DNA from: Serilophus lunatus
Lineage: Eukaryota > Chordata > Aves > Passeriformes > Eurylaimidae
Assembly: GCA_013399895.1 (NCBI GenBank)
Contig: VXBA01004176.1
Coordinates: 679,751-743,750 of the forward strand
DNA: 64,000 nucleotides
Direction of reading: 5' to 3'
The notes beneath the pieces were generated by a model. That model worked only from the letters and a program-made list of their open reading frames with translations, was not told the DNA's origin and searched no databases. Positions 12,713-25,300 of the stretch are shown here, piece after piece (position 1 is the stretch's first letter; each line of letters begins with the position of its first letter). The position numbers were made by a program, and so were the translations under genes.

Positions 12713-13433
12713 CAGACTTTTGTTAAACACAGTATGCACCTACCAGCTCCTACCAAGCTTTTAGATCTACCAGATTTCTCCCTCACTGATATATAAAAGT
12801 ATCTGCCTAAGGATTTTTTATCCAGGCAGGCTTTTTCCTGTCCCTTGTCTTCTTTCTGGAATTAAATCCACTTCCAGAAGGACCAGGGGATGCTGCTCCT
12901 TTTGTTAGCTTCAGCATCCATTTTTCAAATTGTTTTCCAGCAATCGCAGCTACGAGGTCGGAATCGATCCATGACCAACATTCTGGCACATTTTATGTAT
13001 TTCACCTGAATATAGCTGAAACTAGGGCCAGATCCTGGGCAGGGGGAAATCTCTGCAGCCTTTTACTCCCTTAGACCTGCTTTGTGCAGGCAGCAGATGT
13101 GGCTCAAAGTTCTTCAAGACTCTTGGGAGTGATTTCAAAGCCCTTCTAATTTTCCTGATAATATTGGCACTCCTGGGTGCTAGTTTCCTGGTAGCTTAAT
13201 TTTTTTTTTTTCTCTATATATAAACCTGCAAGTGTTGATAGCTTGAGTTTCTGAGATCAACTCTCAGTCCTCATGAAGCTATCTTAATTAGAATGGGAGG
13301 GCTCTGTTAACTAAAAGTAGAAGAAATATTGATATTAAGGTGCTCTGAATTGTGCTCAGCCTAGCGAGTGTCTTGTAACTCCTTGTGAATGCTGAACTAT
13401 AAGAAATTTTAGATAGAGTTGGGGAGGGTGACA

Positions 13434-13530
13434 TTTTTCTCTTTTTCTTTTTTCCTCTATTTTTTCCTTTCTTCCTCATTTTCTTTTTTTTTTTCCTTTT
13501 CCTCCACTCTTTTTTTCTCCCTCATCATCT
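13434..13530 (+). repeat. Polypyrimidine tract
   Basis: About 95 bases are almost entirely T and C, in runs of T broken by CC or CTC. The complementary strand is correspondingly all-purine. Such tracts can form triplex DNA. No adjacent 3' splice site with a plausible exon is visible, so it is listed as low-complexity sequence only. Confidence 0.8.
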
Positions 13531-14984
13531 ACTGTTGTGGCCTAAAATCTTTTGTTCTCTCATCTGTAAAATACCACATTCCCAGCCACCTTTTTCACAG
13601 CACGCCTTGAAACCCAGAAGATTTATATCTTCCTTTCCCCTTAAACCATGACACTTCCCCATCGCTACACCCACAAACGACGCCTTGCAGTCCTGTCATA
13701 TTTGTTTACATCCTTTAGGGTTTAGGTCCTCGCTCTTTTTCTCTGCTGAGCCTTCGCCCCCCTGGTTTCCTTTGAGCTGCCTTTCATGCCAGCAGACCCT
13801 GGCTGGTTAATTGTCCATCCGGGATGGGTGAGGTTGAGCCGGGCTGAGACGCTTTTCCTCTTGTAGTGACAATTGTTTGGACTGTTCGCCACTTCACGCT
13901 CGGATGAGTTTTTCCCTCTCCGCTGCCCACACGGCCCTGGTTGGCCCTCCTGTGCCTCCTGGGCTCACACACATCCCAACACTGGGCTGTCTGGCTTCCC
14001 CATCGGGGAGACTTTTCCCCTGCCTCTGCAGCAGATTTTTTGCCATTTGGGGTTGGGATCTTTTACCATGTTCTGCCTGGGCTGGAGGTTTTGTCCCGGA
14101 GTCAGCGCTGTATGGGCTGCTCCAGTATTGATTCCCAGTCCTTCTGGACTTTTATTTTATTTCATTCAATGTTGGCACCATATGGCAACTATGGCAACAG
14201 AATATATAAACCCATTCAGTTTCTGACTATGGGCTGACCTGTTAAAGGGCTCTGTGCTCTGTCTGGAGGAAAAAAAGTGATTCCTATAGGACACAGTGGT
14301 AGAGAAGTTCAAATAACACTTCACTGTCTTTACAATTCCCCTTTTCTGAGAAAATAAAAAGGAACGTAAATATATTTGACAGAGTTTCACAGTGCAAACA
14401 TGATGTTGAAAGAGTAACAGGTTAGTTTGAATTAATAATACAATTATAGTATATATATAAAATCACTGTGCTGAAGGCCCATGAGCAACATATTTGTGTT
14501 TAATTTTGTTTCATTTTATTTGCAAAGAAAGCTGTAAGCCACTGCATCTCAGGAAGCCAGCTGCTACTAAATCAGCTGGCTAATAAAGGGCAGAAATAAA
14601 TGTCTGAGGGAAATACTTAAAAGCATCCCAGTGACTTAGGGACATGTGTCAGTTGGGACACATCATTTATTTAGGCATTTTCAGAAATTGCAAGTGGAGC
14701 ACGCACTTGCTCACATGAGTAGTTTTACTTGTGCACTGCCTTTGAATTCAGGCTAAGGTTACTCATGTGCATAACTCTCCTCAGGACTGGGCCCTACGGC
14801 TGTTTTTTCCCCCTGAAAAGATACTGAGGGAACTAATTTTTCTGATGATTAATCTCAAACGCTGCACCTGCAGTGCCTGCTTTCACTTGAATGAGAAGAG
14901 ATTGATTTATCTAGCTATCTTTCTGTCTGTCTCATTATCCATCTCCCGTAGCATCACAGTACCTCAGAAAACGATGACGAACTT

Positions 14985-15118
14985 ATCTTCCCAACAGCCA
15001 TATGGGGCAGGACAGTATTATCTCCACTTGCCAGATGGGGAGATCAAGGTAAGAATCAGCAAAGTGACATGCCTGAGGTCATGTAACAAGTTAGTGTCAG
15101 AACCAGGCAGCGCAAAGA
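14985..15118 (-). repeat. MIR SINE remnant (reverse orientation)
   Basis: The plus strand carries the reversed MIR core in the right order: CAGTATTATCTCCACTTGCC, AGATGGGGAGATCAAGG, then AAAGTGACATGCCTGAGGTCA, then GTAACAAGTTAGTGTCAGAA and CCAGGCAG. This corresponds to 'attatccccattttacagatg', 'agtgacttgcccaaggtcac' and 'gctagtaagtggcagagccagg'. It is a tRNA-derived SINE that spread early in amniote or mammal ancestry, so the copy is old. The MIR versus other CORE-SINE assignment is by eye. Confidence 0.65.
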
Positions 15119-18100
15119 GCTTTCTGGACTCTCAGAACCCACGCCGTAATTCCAGCGCCATCCGATTCATTCTGAGATCCTCTGCAAAGGATTAATGCAT
15201 CCTGCTGCTCAAACCCGAGCTCCAGCTTGTGGAGGAGCAAAACCTTGCTGTGGTCCAGCATCAACAGATTTCCTGCACTGCTAGTTGAGCGTAGAGCTAC
15301 AAAACACATGCCCTGGCAAGGGAGCTGCAAGGAGCTGGAAGAAAAGAGCCGATTTTCTTATGCTTTAAGAATAAGAAAAGCAACATTATCAAAGCTAGGA
15401 TAAAAAGTACACATCTGAGGTTCCCACTGCCATCCCTGAGGTGTGGCACTCTGGTTATACAGGAGCATCAGAGGGGAGTGTGAGCACTTGTGGCTCCTCC
15501 TTGAGGGGAGCCCAGCTACGAGTGTGGCATGGGCAGAGCAGGGTAGGAGTTTCCTTTGGAGGGATGAATAAGGGAGAGCCCAGCTAAGAAAAGGATGCTG
15601 GTGGACCACTGGGTGTTCCTAACACTTGGCTCAATGGCAGCCCCAGCCTGCCACGCAGGGAGCCGGAGAAAAGTGTTCAGTGACAGTGTGTCTGGTGGCT
15701 GGAAAGCAATACAGACCTAGTCATGCTGTGCTGAAAGGCCTTGTGGTAACCTGCCTTGACACAAGGTTTTTGCATTAATATTTCAATGTCCTTATCAGGA
15801 CTGAGGGCCTTTCCCACAGACAGGCAATCCCATCCATCTTTCCAGGTGAACCAACAGAAAGCATCTCCAGGACGAGGGACACCTACCCAAACGTGGTACA
15901 CCCGGGGGAACCCGTATTTCTTGCCTGACTCCAAATCACAGCTTGAATCCAGGCTCCTCATAGTACCTAGGGGTGACTCAGACCCTGATCATCCCTGCTG
16001 CTTCCCATCCTGCTTATCCAGCCCCACACAGCTGGATGCAGATCTGACCTGCTCCAAATAGGACCTGGCTTCACGGTGTTCTCACCAGGAGTATGCCATG
16101 AGACAAGTCATCTGGCAAACTCAGGTATCTCGTGGTCAGAGGAGGGAACATTTTTTCAGCTATTGGTGAAGGTAGACACCAGCCAGAGCACTGACCCTGG
16201 AGCAGGGGCACTGAACTTTCAGGTTTGTTGAGATGAAACCCTAAAGCAAAAGGGCAGAGGGCATTAATTAAATCCCAAATGCACCGGGTTTAATTAACTT
16301 CTGTGCCGTCCCAGTGCCCAGTAGCATCTCTTACCCCCAGTACCAGGAGGAGCACAGTGCCGTGCCCATCAGCTGATGGCAGTGGCACTGTGAGGCCTGG
16401 GCATGACCTGGCCAGGTGCCAATGTGTTTGCTGGGGACGGCAGAGCCCCCAGCATAGCTGGCTTAATTCTCTTGCCCCAGCCCCAGCCAGCTCCCACAGG
16501 ATATCCCCGCTGAAGGCACTGCGGGTTAACTTTTCCGGTCATGTCAGCTCCATTGCTTTCAACAGGGCTACAAGCACGGAGAACCTCACCTTTCTTTTTT
16601 CTTAATGTGTGTCTTAATGTGCAGTCGATGGGGCTAGTTATCTTGTCAGGGGCCTGGGGTGAGCGGGGGCTGATGGGCGATGGCAGCCAGCAATAGTTCT
16701 TTGCACGCCGCTTTGTAGTGTGCACCCAAGTATTACAAGCCTGGGTCCAACACAAATAAATAATTAAGTGCATTTCCCGGGGCAAGAAAATGAAGACTTG
16801 GAGCTGTGGCAAGAATGAATAAGTACGAGACCTCTAGACCTGCAGTGCACACACGCAGCGTGTGACTGACAGTGGGTTTCTCGCAGCCATCACATCAAAG
16901 GCTCCAGAAAACTGCTGTGCGGGGTTTTGCTGAGAGGAGAGGCTCTGGAACTGCCAGAGGGGGGGACCCAGCATGCCAGGCAGGGGCAATCTGCGGTACT
17001 CGGGATTTTGAGCAAGCCCAGGCAAATTTGTTGTTCTTCAGGTGGCACCATCAATTTTAGCACAGTGGTCTCTGAGTGAAGGGGGGGATAAAGGCTTTCC
17101 ACTCCCCAGCCTTGCAGGTGGAGGGTGGGCAGCATGTGAACCCCCAGATGATTTCAAGGGAAAACTGAGTGTCCCCACTGGGCTCCTGGCTCCCTCCCGC
17201 CCCCCACCCCAGCCCACTTGCTCTTCCTGTCCCACTTCTGTCAGGACTCAGGGCATCTTTATCTCCTCGGAAACATTGGTAAGAGACTTAAGAAAGGAAG
17301 GAGCTCTAATGCTCAGCACTAAAGCTGCTCCCATCATGTAGCCTGCCATGCAGGGGATGCCTGGAACTGCTGGGAAAATGAGTCAGCATAAAAGGCATCA
17401 TTTTCTGGACCACACCTGGGATGCCTCCTAAATGTATTTCCAATATATAAAACAGCGTGGGGATGGCTGGACACGGGCAGCAAGAACACTTTACATACGC
17501 CTGTGTGCTCTGCTTTCTGCTACAGAGGGAAAGGGACAAAATTAGGCTCCCCAAATCTTCATCTGTTTCCCCAACCAGACATTTTGGGGACAACTGAAGT
17601 CTCTATAGGGGTCTCTCTACTTCGGTTCATGTCACCTTTGGAGTGATGGCTGCATGTTTTGGCAGGTTGACACAGCACAAAAGGCTCCCAAGGCACCACT
17701 CAGGTCTGCACATTCACCACCAGTTCCATCACAGGCCGTTGTAAAACAGACATCTTTTATCACTGTTTGAGCTCGCATTTTGTTCTTATCTTTTTCAATA
17801 AACTGAGTTTTTCCTCTTTCCTCCCTGTAAGTTCGTTTAAACTTACCTTTTATTTAATTTCCTTGGGGGATAATGGTTTCTGTTTGATTTTGTAAGTAAT
17901 TTTTCTCACCTTTGAGGGAAAAAACGTGCAGCTCAATGTTTCCTGCATCCTGCACCAGTTGCTATAATACCACCTGCACTACTGTCATGGTTGTTTGGGG
18001 AAGGGACAGGCAACACTTTCTTAGTTTTGAACAACTTTGCTAGTGCCAGTTTTTTCTCTGAAAAATTCCTTTCAAAGTTCATTCTTGAAAAACACCAATA

Positions 18101-19189
18101 ACAGTACATAGTTTTCCTTGGTACACTTACAGCTCCTCTCTGCTCCTGTGCTCAACTACTGGTTTGTGTCTTCCTCCTTCAAATTCCTGGTATTCTGAGT
18201 GCCTCATGCAGTCCTGCCCCAACTCCTTGTCCTACTATTACTTTTCTCTCTCTTTATTCTTCTCGTATTTCCTCACTCTTTGGGATTTATTCAGCTTTCT
18301 TTACTGCCTCAGAATTTCCCTTCTTTTCTACAGCCTGACTTCTCCCTAGACTCTTTGCTTTTTCCTGTGATTTTGGAGCCTTTTGGAGCCTTCCCTGGCA
18401 CCAGCACTCATCAGGACACAACTGACTCAGAGGAGACAGCAGCAGAATCTTCATTTGCAAAAAGGGCAGGAAGCAAACTCGAGCCCTCTAGATATACATG
18501 AATCCTGGAGTACATATTACTGAATGGGTTGTGTAGTGTAAAATTGTGCCCAGGCTTCGCCTTAGTTATTTCTCTGCTCTTTGCCTTAATTTAAAAGACT
18601 TCATATGGTGAAGAACGTTAATTTTTCTCAGGGATTATACTTTAATAATATTTTTATAATTGTCTTTCCAATCATGACCTGGAGCAGATTTCTTGGAGGT
18701 AACTATCTCAGAAAAAAACAAGTCTGGAACCTGTTAGTGAAAAGGCTACTTCAAAACCATTTTGTTAGAGTGAACATTGGATCCTGTTGCTATGACACAT
18801 GGACCACACTGTGCAGGAACATGGTTCAGGCTCCAGGTTTGCTAGACCAGAGACCTGCAGGTGAGGCCCCTGTTTTGGGATGAAGTTGAGGTGATACAGG
18901 CAGGATTAGAAACTAGAAGATACCCACAACATGATGTACACAGATCTCTGCTCACTCTCTCTTTTCCCACACGGGCTAATCCATGCCACAAACTCCAGAA
19001 GACTTGGTCTGAATGACCATGATTCCAACCCATCCCTTGCATCCTTAGCTGCATGAAAGAGAGGTGGATCTTTGCCAGTCACTCCTATCCTGCTCTCCCT
19101 CAGTTTATTCAAGTTTTGGCCAATAAAAGTTGCTCTTTCTGACATGTTTATCCAAAGAGACTGGTATCTTGTTTGAAATAAAGGGTTAT
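15119..19189. other. Non-coding sequence
   Basis: Unique sequence, a little more G+C-rich at 15.1-17.3 kb than the surroundings. Frames of 60-147 codons overlap on both strands (for example 16303-16812) and lack any domain or exon signals. A pyrimidine-rich patch lies near 18220-18330. I recognise no gene, RNA or mobile element. Confidence 0.5.
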
Positions 19190-19285
19190 GCCTGTTTATC
19201 CCCTGGAGTAAGGAAACTGAGCTGGAGGAAACTCACCCATGCAGAGTCAAAGAGCAGTGGCCAGACTGAAACTGGGATCTTCAGG
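19190..19285 (-). repeat. MIR-like SINE remnant (reverse orientation)
   Basis: The reversed MIR core is visible as GTTTATCCCCTGGAG, AAGGAAACTGAGCTGGAGGA, AACTCACCCATGCAGAGTCA, AGAGCAGTGGCCAGACTGAA and ACTGGGATCTTCAGG. These match in order 'ttatccccattttacagat', 'gaaactgaggcacagaga', 'acttgcccaaggtcac', 'agcagtggcagagc' and 'aacccaggtcttc'. Diverged and short. Confidence 0.6.
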
Positions 19286-21321
19286 CTAAAAGTGAGGCTG
19301 ACAACCTTCCCCAAATGTACATACACAAATCAATTTTTGTCCTGGAGGGAATGGAAAGCATTTGTCTGGATGATTTGTATTAAATACTTCAAAAAACATG
19401 TTTAACTTATAGTAGGACAAGTGTAAGAGTGGGAAGCTGATAAGGCTAAATGCAAGTAAGAAATTGAAGAAATAGAAATTTTTTTGTATGATTATAAAGT
19501 TATTTTTCCTGTCAGAATAACACAGAAGATGATATCAACCAGTGAGAAGGGATCTCATAGATTTATACACTTGTAAGTAGCTTGCATCTACATGGAACAT
19601 TAGATATATTTCCTTGAAAAGTTTATATCTGGGACTATTGTATTTAAGCACTGAGAAAGCAATTAGGGTTGTATAGGCAGAAATTATCCCTAGCTAAATA
19701 CTAGTGCTGGACAGTGGTACAACAATTTAACGTGTCCATCAACATCAATTAGTCTAGGCTGTAGGTACAAGGATGCAGAAGCTTGGTGCTTCCATTGTCA
19801 AGCACATCTGTCTGACACCATTCAACTCACAGCTTCTCTTTGTGGAATGATCCATGAAGCTAGAAATATCTCTGTGGACAAGCTTTTTCTGATCTGAATG
19901 ATCTTGAGTTTGCTACAGAAGAATCAAAAGAGCTGACTGTTGAGAGGGAGATTGTGACTCCAGGTCTCAGAGGCACAAAAAGCAGAACTAAAGTTGAAAA
20001 ATTCCACTTTTATTGATTTCTGAAGTATTATGTCCACCACAGAGCTTGGAGCCATGCTATCCTGGAGCAGAGCTGGAGGGACTTTTTCTTCACAAAACTA
20101 CAGGTTTTTTTCAGATATTTCTCCTCTGTAGGAGGGAGAAATTGGAAATACACTAAAAAGAGAAAACTTAACCCGTGTATTCTAGGTACAATTCATTCAT
20201 CATCCAAGATGTAATTCTGAACAAGAGCTGCTAGAGAGGGGATCTGGTGCTAAAAAGACTATTCCTAGGTCTGGGCACTTTCAGACACATAAAAACATGT
20301 TCATGCTGGTATGGACAATGTCCATACAGCGTCAGTGGAAAAAAAAAATCTATTTTGCCCTTAACATCTGCAAAAAAGCTCATAATATTAGAAGATTGGC
20401 CTTAATTAGTTAATAAATGTTGATACAGAGAACTCAGTTTTTTAAGTGTTTCTATACAACTTAGCTTTTCCAAGAATCATCCATTCTCAAAAAGTCTAAC
20501 ATAATTCCTACAGTCTGTTTGAAGCACCTCCTAGAATTGCCTTCAGTAAATAGAGAACAAGGAAAAAGGCTTTCGAAACAGGAAAGCTTAGGTTTTTTGA
20601 GGTGTGTTTTAAATGGAGTCTGTGTGTCCCACTGAAATCAATGCATTTCTGCTATCTGGATTTATGGAAGTCAAATTTAAATCATGGCAAAGAGTAACAC
20701 TCCTGTTAAAGAAACTGTTGTAGACAGAAGCATTTGGACAAATAGTAAGAAAAAACTCTTTCTTGTCATCAATCAAGATGTTGGGTTCACTTCTCCTTTG
20801 GGAGCACTAAGAGTAAGTTTGGTCAACTACCTGAAATTTTCCTTGTAAAAAATAAATCCCACCAAGAAGAGAATGGAGCACTTAGGAGAGTGCTATGAAT
20901 GTCACAACACATGCCAGATTTCCTCCCAGTGTCTGTGGAACTGGAAGAGAGTATACACTACTTCAGAAGTGCTCTGGATACCTTCTGGAGATATCTGTGC
21001 ATCAATATTCCCATAAACCTTAACCAAACAGAACCTTTCTTACAAAGCTGTGGCTTATACAGAATCTAAAAAGCCTGAAAGCATTGCTGTAAATGGCAAC
21101 TCATCATGAGAATTTGAAGAGCATCTCAGAATGGCTCTGGTGGCTCTAGACCACATTGGTGTATGCAATGCTCTAGCTGCACACAAACTGTATCCCAAGA
21201 ACTACCAAACTTTAGCTAGATGATTTTCTTCCTGGAGTTCAGTGAATAAATGACCAGAAGGACAGGTCTACCATGATATCATACAATCACTCCTCCCTTA
21301 CAGTTTTCAACAACTGGATGT
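19286..21321. other. Non-coding AT-rich sequence
   Basis: Unique sequence with few open frames. I see no gene, no repeat family and no clear motif cluster. Confidence 0.5.
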
Positions 21322-21459
21322 GGCTGGAAAACAACCCAGGTTGGATGGGGCTTCAAACAACCTTGTCTAGTGGAAAGTGTACTTACGTATGTCAGGGAGG
21401 TTGGAACTGGATGATCTTTGAGGCCCTGTCCAACCCAAGCCTTTCTATGGTTCTATGGT
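21322..21459 (+). mobile_element. CR1 LINE, extreme 3' end
   Basis: The last ~140 bases of a CR1. They contain a CAGGTTGGATGGGGCTTC block, CAACCTTGTCTAGTGG, then GGTTGGAACTGGATGATCTT, TGAGGCCCTGTCCAACCCAA and a tail with two near-copies of the CR1 terminal octamer type (TTTCTATGG, TTCTATGG). The CR1 3' terminus is defined by such short octamer repeats rather than a poly-A tail. Severely 5'-truncated and non-coding. Confidence 0.92.
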
Positions 21460-23187
21460 AATTCCCCCTGTGTATTTCATGTGCACAGTCAAGGCAAGGT
21501 CTTTATCTCTATGGGGCAGGTGCCTGTACTGTCTATGCAGACACCAACTTACTGCTGAGAGCCTGCTAAGGAAGTGTAACCTACCTGCCTTCCTGAATGC
21601 AGCCATGGCAAATCAGCTTCCTGTCAAGTTAAACTAATATGATATTAAAAACAATTGCCATATAGAACAGAAATCCAAAGCTGTGAAGTATAAAAGAGGC
21701 TTTCAAGCAGACTTTCCTTGAATTGTGGCAGTTTAAGTCTTGTTGCCATTGCTGAAGTGCATCAGAAAATCATATGAAGAGCTCAAAGATTAAGAATCTC
21801 TGTTTTCATCTGGATACAAAGGTGAAGGGTCAGATAGCTGGCCTCACTATTTGTGTTTTGTCTTTTTATCGTCATCTTCAAATGAATCAAGGAGCTGTTA
21901 ATTTAGTTCCATGAGACCAGTGCTTTCTTAGACAAATCTAGAGTTGTTTACAGGCTTTTCAGGAGAGATGGAAGACTCTTCCTGAAGAGAAACAGCCAGA
22001 GATGGCGATAATCTTTCTTATTTCTATCACAGCATTATTTCTGGAAACCCCTGAAATCAGGCAGCCCATGACATTAAGTTTTACACCAATATGTAATACA
22101 ATACATAAGCTCCATCCTTACTATCTGAAGAAAGAAAATAGGTGGATCAAATAAACAGATCGGGCTGAAGGATGGAGGAATGTCTCCCACCATGGCGACT
22201 TTGCAAAGTCAGTGAGAGGGGAGTGGCTGCTCATGCTTACAGTGTATCCCATCTGGAGTCCCAAATTCTGGCTCCAACTAAGGAAAGAGCAGCTCTCTCT
22301 TATTCTAAATGTGATACTCCAAGGCTCTCTGCCAGTGCTTTTAAAACCCTCCACAGTGCAGTAGTTATGTGCAGAATGAAAGAGGGTGACAAAATCCCTG
22401 TTGAGGAGAAGCAGAGTTAGCCTAAAAAGGCTTCTCTGCTGGGACAAGATTCCACCTTACAGGTTCTTTGTAGGAAAGAGCTGCAGGCAAATAGATCATC
22501 ACCTTCTGAACCTGGAGGACAGCAAGCTGGGTTTTCTGAGACCTTAAGGATTCACTGTACAGGAGAAGCACAAACACGGGGAAAATATAAGGGTCACTCA
22601 TTCCAGAAAGGTGAGACAATCTGAACACAGGAACTTCCCTGTGCACCATGCTATGCTAATGTATCAGAAAGCCTCACAACCACAGCCTTCCCAGTTCACA
22701 TCTTTCCCAAGTATTGTCACTGCTCTCAAGTGTCCCCAGCATAAGGGTGGCTCAGCCCAGAAGGACCTTGGCTGTCATCCTTCCATGTGCAACCTTGAAA
22801 ATTCTGTCTGTGTTCAGCATCACCAGATTACTTCTCAGCCTAATTTAAGCATTGACTAGAACCCTGACATTCATCATATGAAAAGTTCAGAGATGCCACT
22901 AGTCACCCTGGAGAGTGAGCAGAACTGGGGAAGCTCTGTCTGATGGGAATGAAGGTCAGCAACCCATGTTATCTCTGATCACCCACTGTGCTGCAGTCCT
23001 CGTCTCAGCTCAGCCAGTGTAATTGAGAACTTTGAAAACTAGGGAGAAATCTGGACTCTGGTGTAGCATGCCATAGAGAGGCTTTCAATGTGTAGCCTAA
23101 TGCAGAAATACAACGATAATTGTAACAACTAATAATAAAAGCAATATATGTCTGCAACCCAGTACCTATGATTGGTTAAGTTATGTG
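21460..23187. other. Non-coding sequence
   Basis: Unique DNA. Overlapping antisense frames near 22121-22447 have no recognisable product. Nothing else seen. Confidence 0.5.
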
Positions 23188-23330
23188 GTGCAGCAAATCA
23201 GAAGTTGGACAAGGAATTAGAATATGTGACTTCTAGTCTGGTTTCTGCCTAATTTTCTCTCTACTCCTTGTTATTTTAAGTTGTGGGTAAATATTCACAC
23301 TGGTAAAGTGTTTTGGCATGTTCAGGTTGC
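23188..23330 (+). repeat. MIR-like SINE remnant
   Basis: In the plus orientation it reads GGTGCAGCAAATCAGAAG, GGAATTAGAATATGTGACTT, CTAGTCTGGTTTCTGCCTAA, then after a diverged middle TGGTAAAGTGTTTTGGCATG. This resembles the 5' and 3' parts of a MIR/CORE-SINE ('gaactagaacctgggactcctg', 'gtaaagcgctttg') with the central core eroded. Tentative. Confidence 0.38.
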
Positions 23331-25099
23331 TCTGAGGAAGAGCAGTCAAAGGCTGTATGAAAGAGGGCTCAGGCTAAAAAACTCCAAATACCTTCAAATT
23401 CCTTTTATGACCTTGCCTGATCATGTAAAATTAAGTCTTTGAAAGTCAAAGCAAATTTATTCTGAGAAAACCAACCTCACAAATTCTACTCCCTGGGATT
23501 CAGGCATCTTACCCTTCTCCCAGGCTGTGCCATCCCCAGGTGACCACAAATCCCTCTGTTTCCATGTGTGTGTAAGGCACAGCCAGGAAGGCTCTGGGAG
23601 ATACAGAGCCACACTTAAGGAAAAGCCCATCCAGGTATGTGAGTGTTAAACTACAAGCACAGTGTTGGGGTTTAATTATGCATGGAAAGGTACTTTAGGA
23701 AAGCCAGGAGGGTGGGAGCTGAGGGCTGGCTCCACTGCCTGCACTGGGATTAAACTCAAGGAGCTGGAAGGAAGGAAGACATTTGAAACCATACGACCTA
23801 CCAAACCTAGACAGTTCAGTTCTATATTGTGAAATTCAGTGGTAGTGGGGGAATTATGAGGGAAGGACACATATGAAGCATACTGATAACCAAAGCCACA
23901 GAGCAGGCACAGCTACAGCTCCCTGCTGTCTTCAGCCTTAAAGGCACAAGGCACCTGGAGCCTTATGCAGGGTGTTTGGGTGCTCCCTTGGCATCCATCA
24001 ATCAAAAATTTCACAGATTAGAAATGACACTGATTCTTCTTCTTCTTCCAGAAAATTTAGGAGTGTCTAGCTCGATGAAATGGAATATATTTTGCAGTTC
24101 ACTTTGTGTGTTGCAATGGGCAGAGCAGCAGGCTGGAGGCACAACCACTCTCTCCTGCTTCTGCAGCTGAGCATGGCAGAAACCCCCTAACTCAGATAAA
24201 TGCAATGGGGAAGTATTCATTAGTCATCATATAGCTTTCCCAAGGAAAGAAGTTGAGTTGGTATCAATAAGCAGGGATTTAATCACTCTTTTGTGCCCCA
24301 GATAACACTTTCTAATAATTTACCATCCTCATGCAGGCCAGGAGATATGACCATATGTTTAACACCAGGTCATGTGAAGGCAAAAGTGTCTAACCTCTGC
24401 CCATTCTCAACCTGTGCTATTGAAGGAGCAACAATCCTGCTTCAGCAGGTGCATGATGACAGGAGTATGAACTCTGGTTGAATTAACACTGCTGCTCATG
24501 CAAAGCCAAGCACAGGGCATCCTGATCCCAGCCAGGGCTGAGAGCCACCCCTCTAACACGGCTCCTAATGAACAATGACAATAATGAAACTCAAAGGCAA
24601 AACAGATCAGCTCAAGATAACTTGGCCTCTGTTTGACACACTTTGCAGAGTGCTCAACCTTCACTTCCCCATTCTTTACAAGTACCAGTGTCATGCTTAA
24701 AATTACATCCCAAGCCTTGGTCGCGATCAACAGCAAATGGCTGGTGCTGACTTTATATTTGGTGTATTTGCCCCGAGAGCAGTGGCAGCCCCGCAGTGCT
24801 CCTGTGCTCTTGCAGGTCTGATGCTGGCTGAAGCTCAGCCCCGATGGCAGGAATTCACAGAACTGATCAACACACACAGTTAAGACAAACATAGCCCTGC
24901 CCAATGCCAAGGCTTTCCAAACTCTCACCTTTTGCTCATGTCACATTCAATAGGACAGGGAAGACTTTTTCCCCTTTTTTTTACCATTTAAGAAACATTG
25001 CCATATTGAATCTTTTTCTCTCTTCCTTCATTAATATCTGCGCTACCTTAGGGGTTGTCATAATTCCTTATTGGTTGCTCTTCTAGAATTTGCTTTAAG
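23331..25099. other. Non-coding sequence
   Basis: Unique DNA. The longest frame (24407-24928, minus, 173 codons) has no recognisable domain and overlaps other frames. No element identified. Confidence 0.5.
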
Positions 25100-25300
25100 A
25101 GAAGTTCAGCTAGTTTTGAATGTGGCTGCGAGGTTAACTAGAAATAGAAAATGTCACGAACATGCTGGATATATATCCCTTCTGCTTCCCTGCCACTAAG
25201 CCAGCTTTTCATAAAGTTTGAAACCGATATTAATATTTAACTTTTAACTCACAAGATCTTTCATGGTCTCAGCTCTGCTTAATTAGCTGACATTTAGCTC
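25100..25300 (+). mobile_element. Ancient LINE relic (L2/CR1-type reverse-transcriptase C-terminus)
   Basis: Translation from 25107 gives QLVLNVAARLTRNRKCHEHA. Its first part closely resembles the conserved 'QLVLNAAARLLTxTRKxDHITPVL' block that follows the reverse transcriptase in L2-like and related non-LTR retrotransposons. Further downstream, in shifted frames, words such as SFMVSALLN resemble the 'ALHGLAP' block (..KALHGLAPxYL). The frame is interrupted by stops, so it is not coding now. It is far more diverged than the CR1 copies nearby. It abuts a complex unique block that may be constrained, so the relic may have been kept as a regulatory element; that last point is inference. Confidence 0.5.

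Larger units (their letters stand above)
10376..14984. other. Non-coding sequence with low-complexity tracts
   Basis: Unique sequence with simple tracts listed separately (12482-12535, 12681-12712, 13434-13530), a C9 run near 12376 and a short TATATATA patch near 13215. A somewhat G+C-richer part lies near 13730-14130. The frames there (84-117 codons, overlapping in all three frames) look like chance. No gene supported. Confidence 0.5.

Noticed and set aside
18900..18950. Minus-strand AGATCTGTGT resembling the start of the missing last CNPY1 exon (D-L-C)
   Set aside because: The following codons give TSCCGYLL rather than the expected acidic tail. The upstream sequence is purine-rich with no polypyrimidine tract, and the distance is 16 kb.
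24407..24928. 173-codon minus-strand frame
   Set aside because: No similarity I recognise and a mixed composition. A single uninterrupted exon of a vertebrate gene here would be unusual without flanking support.
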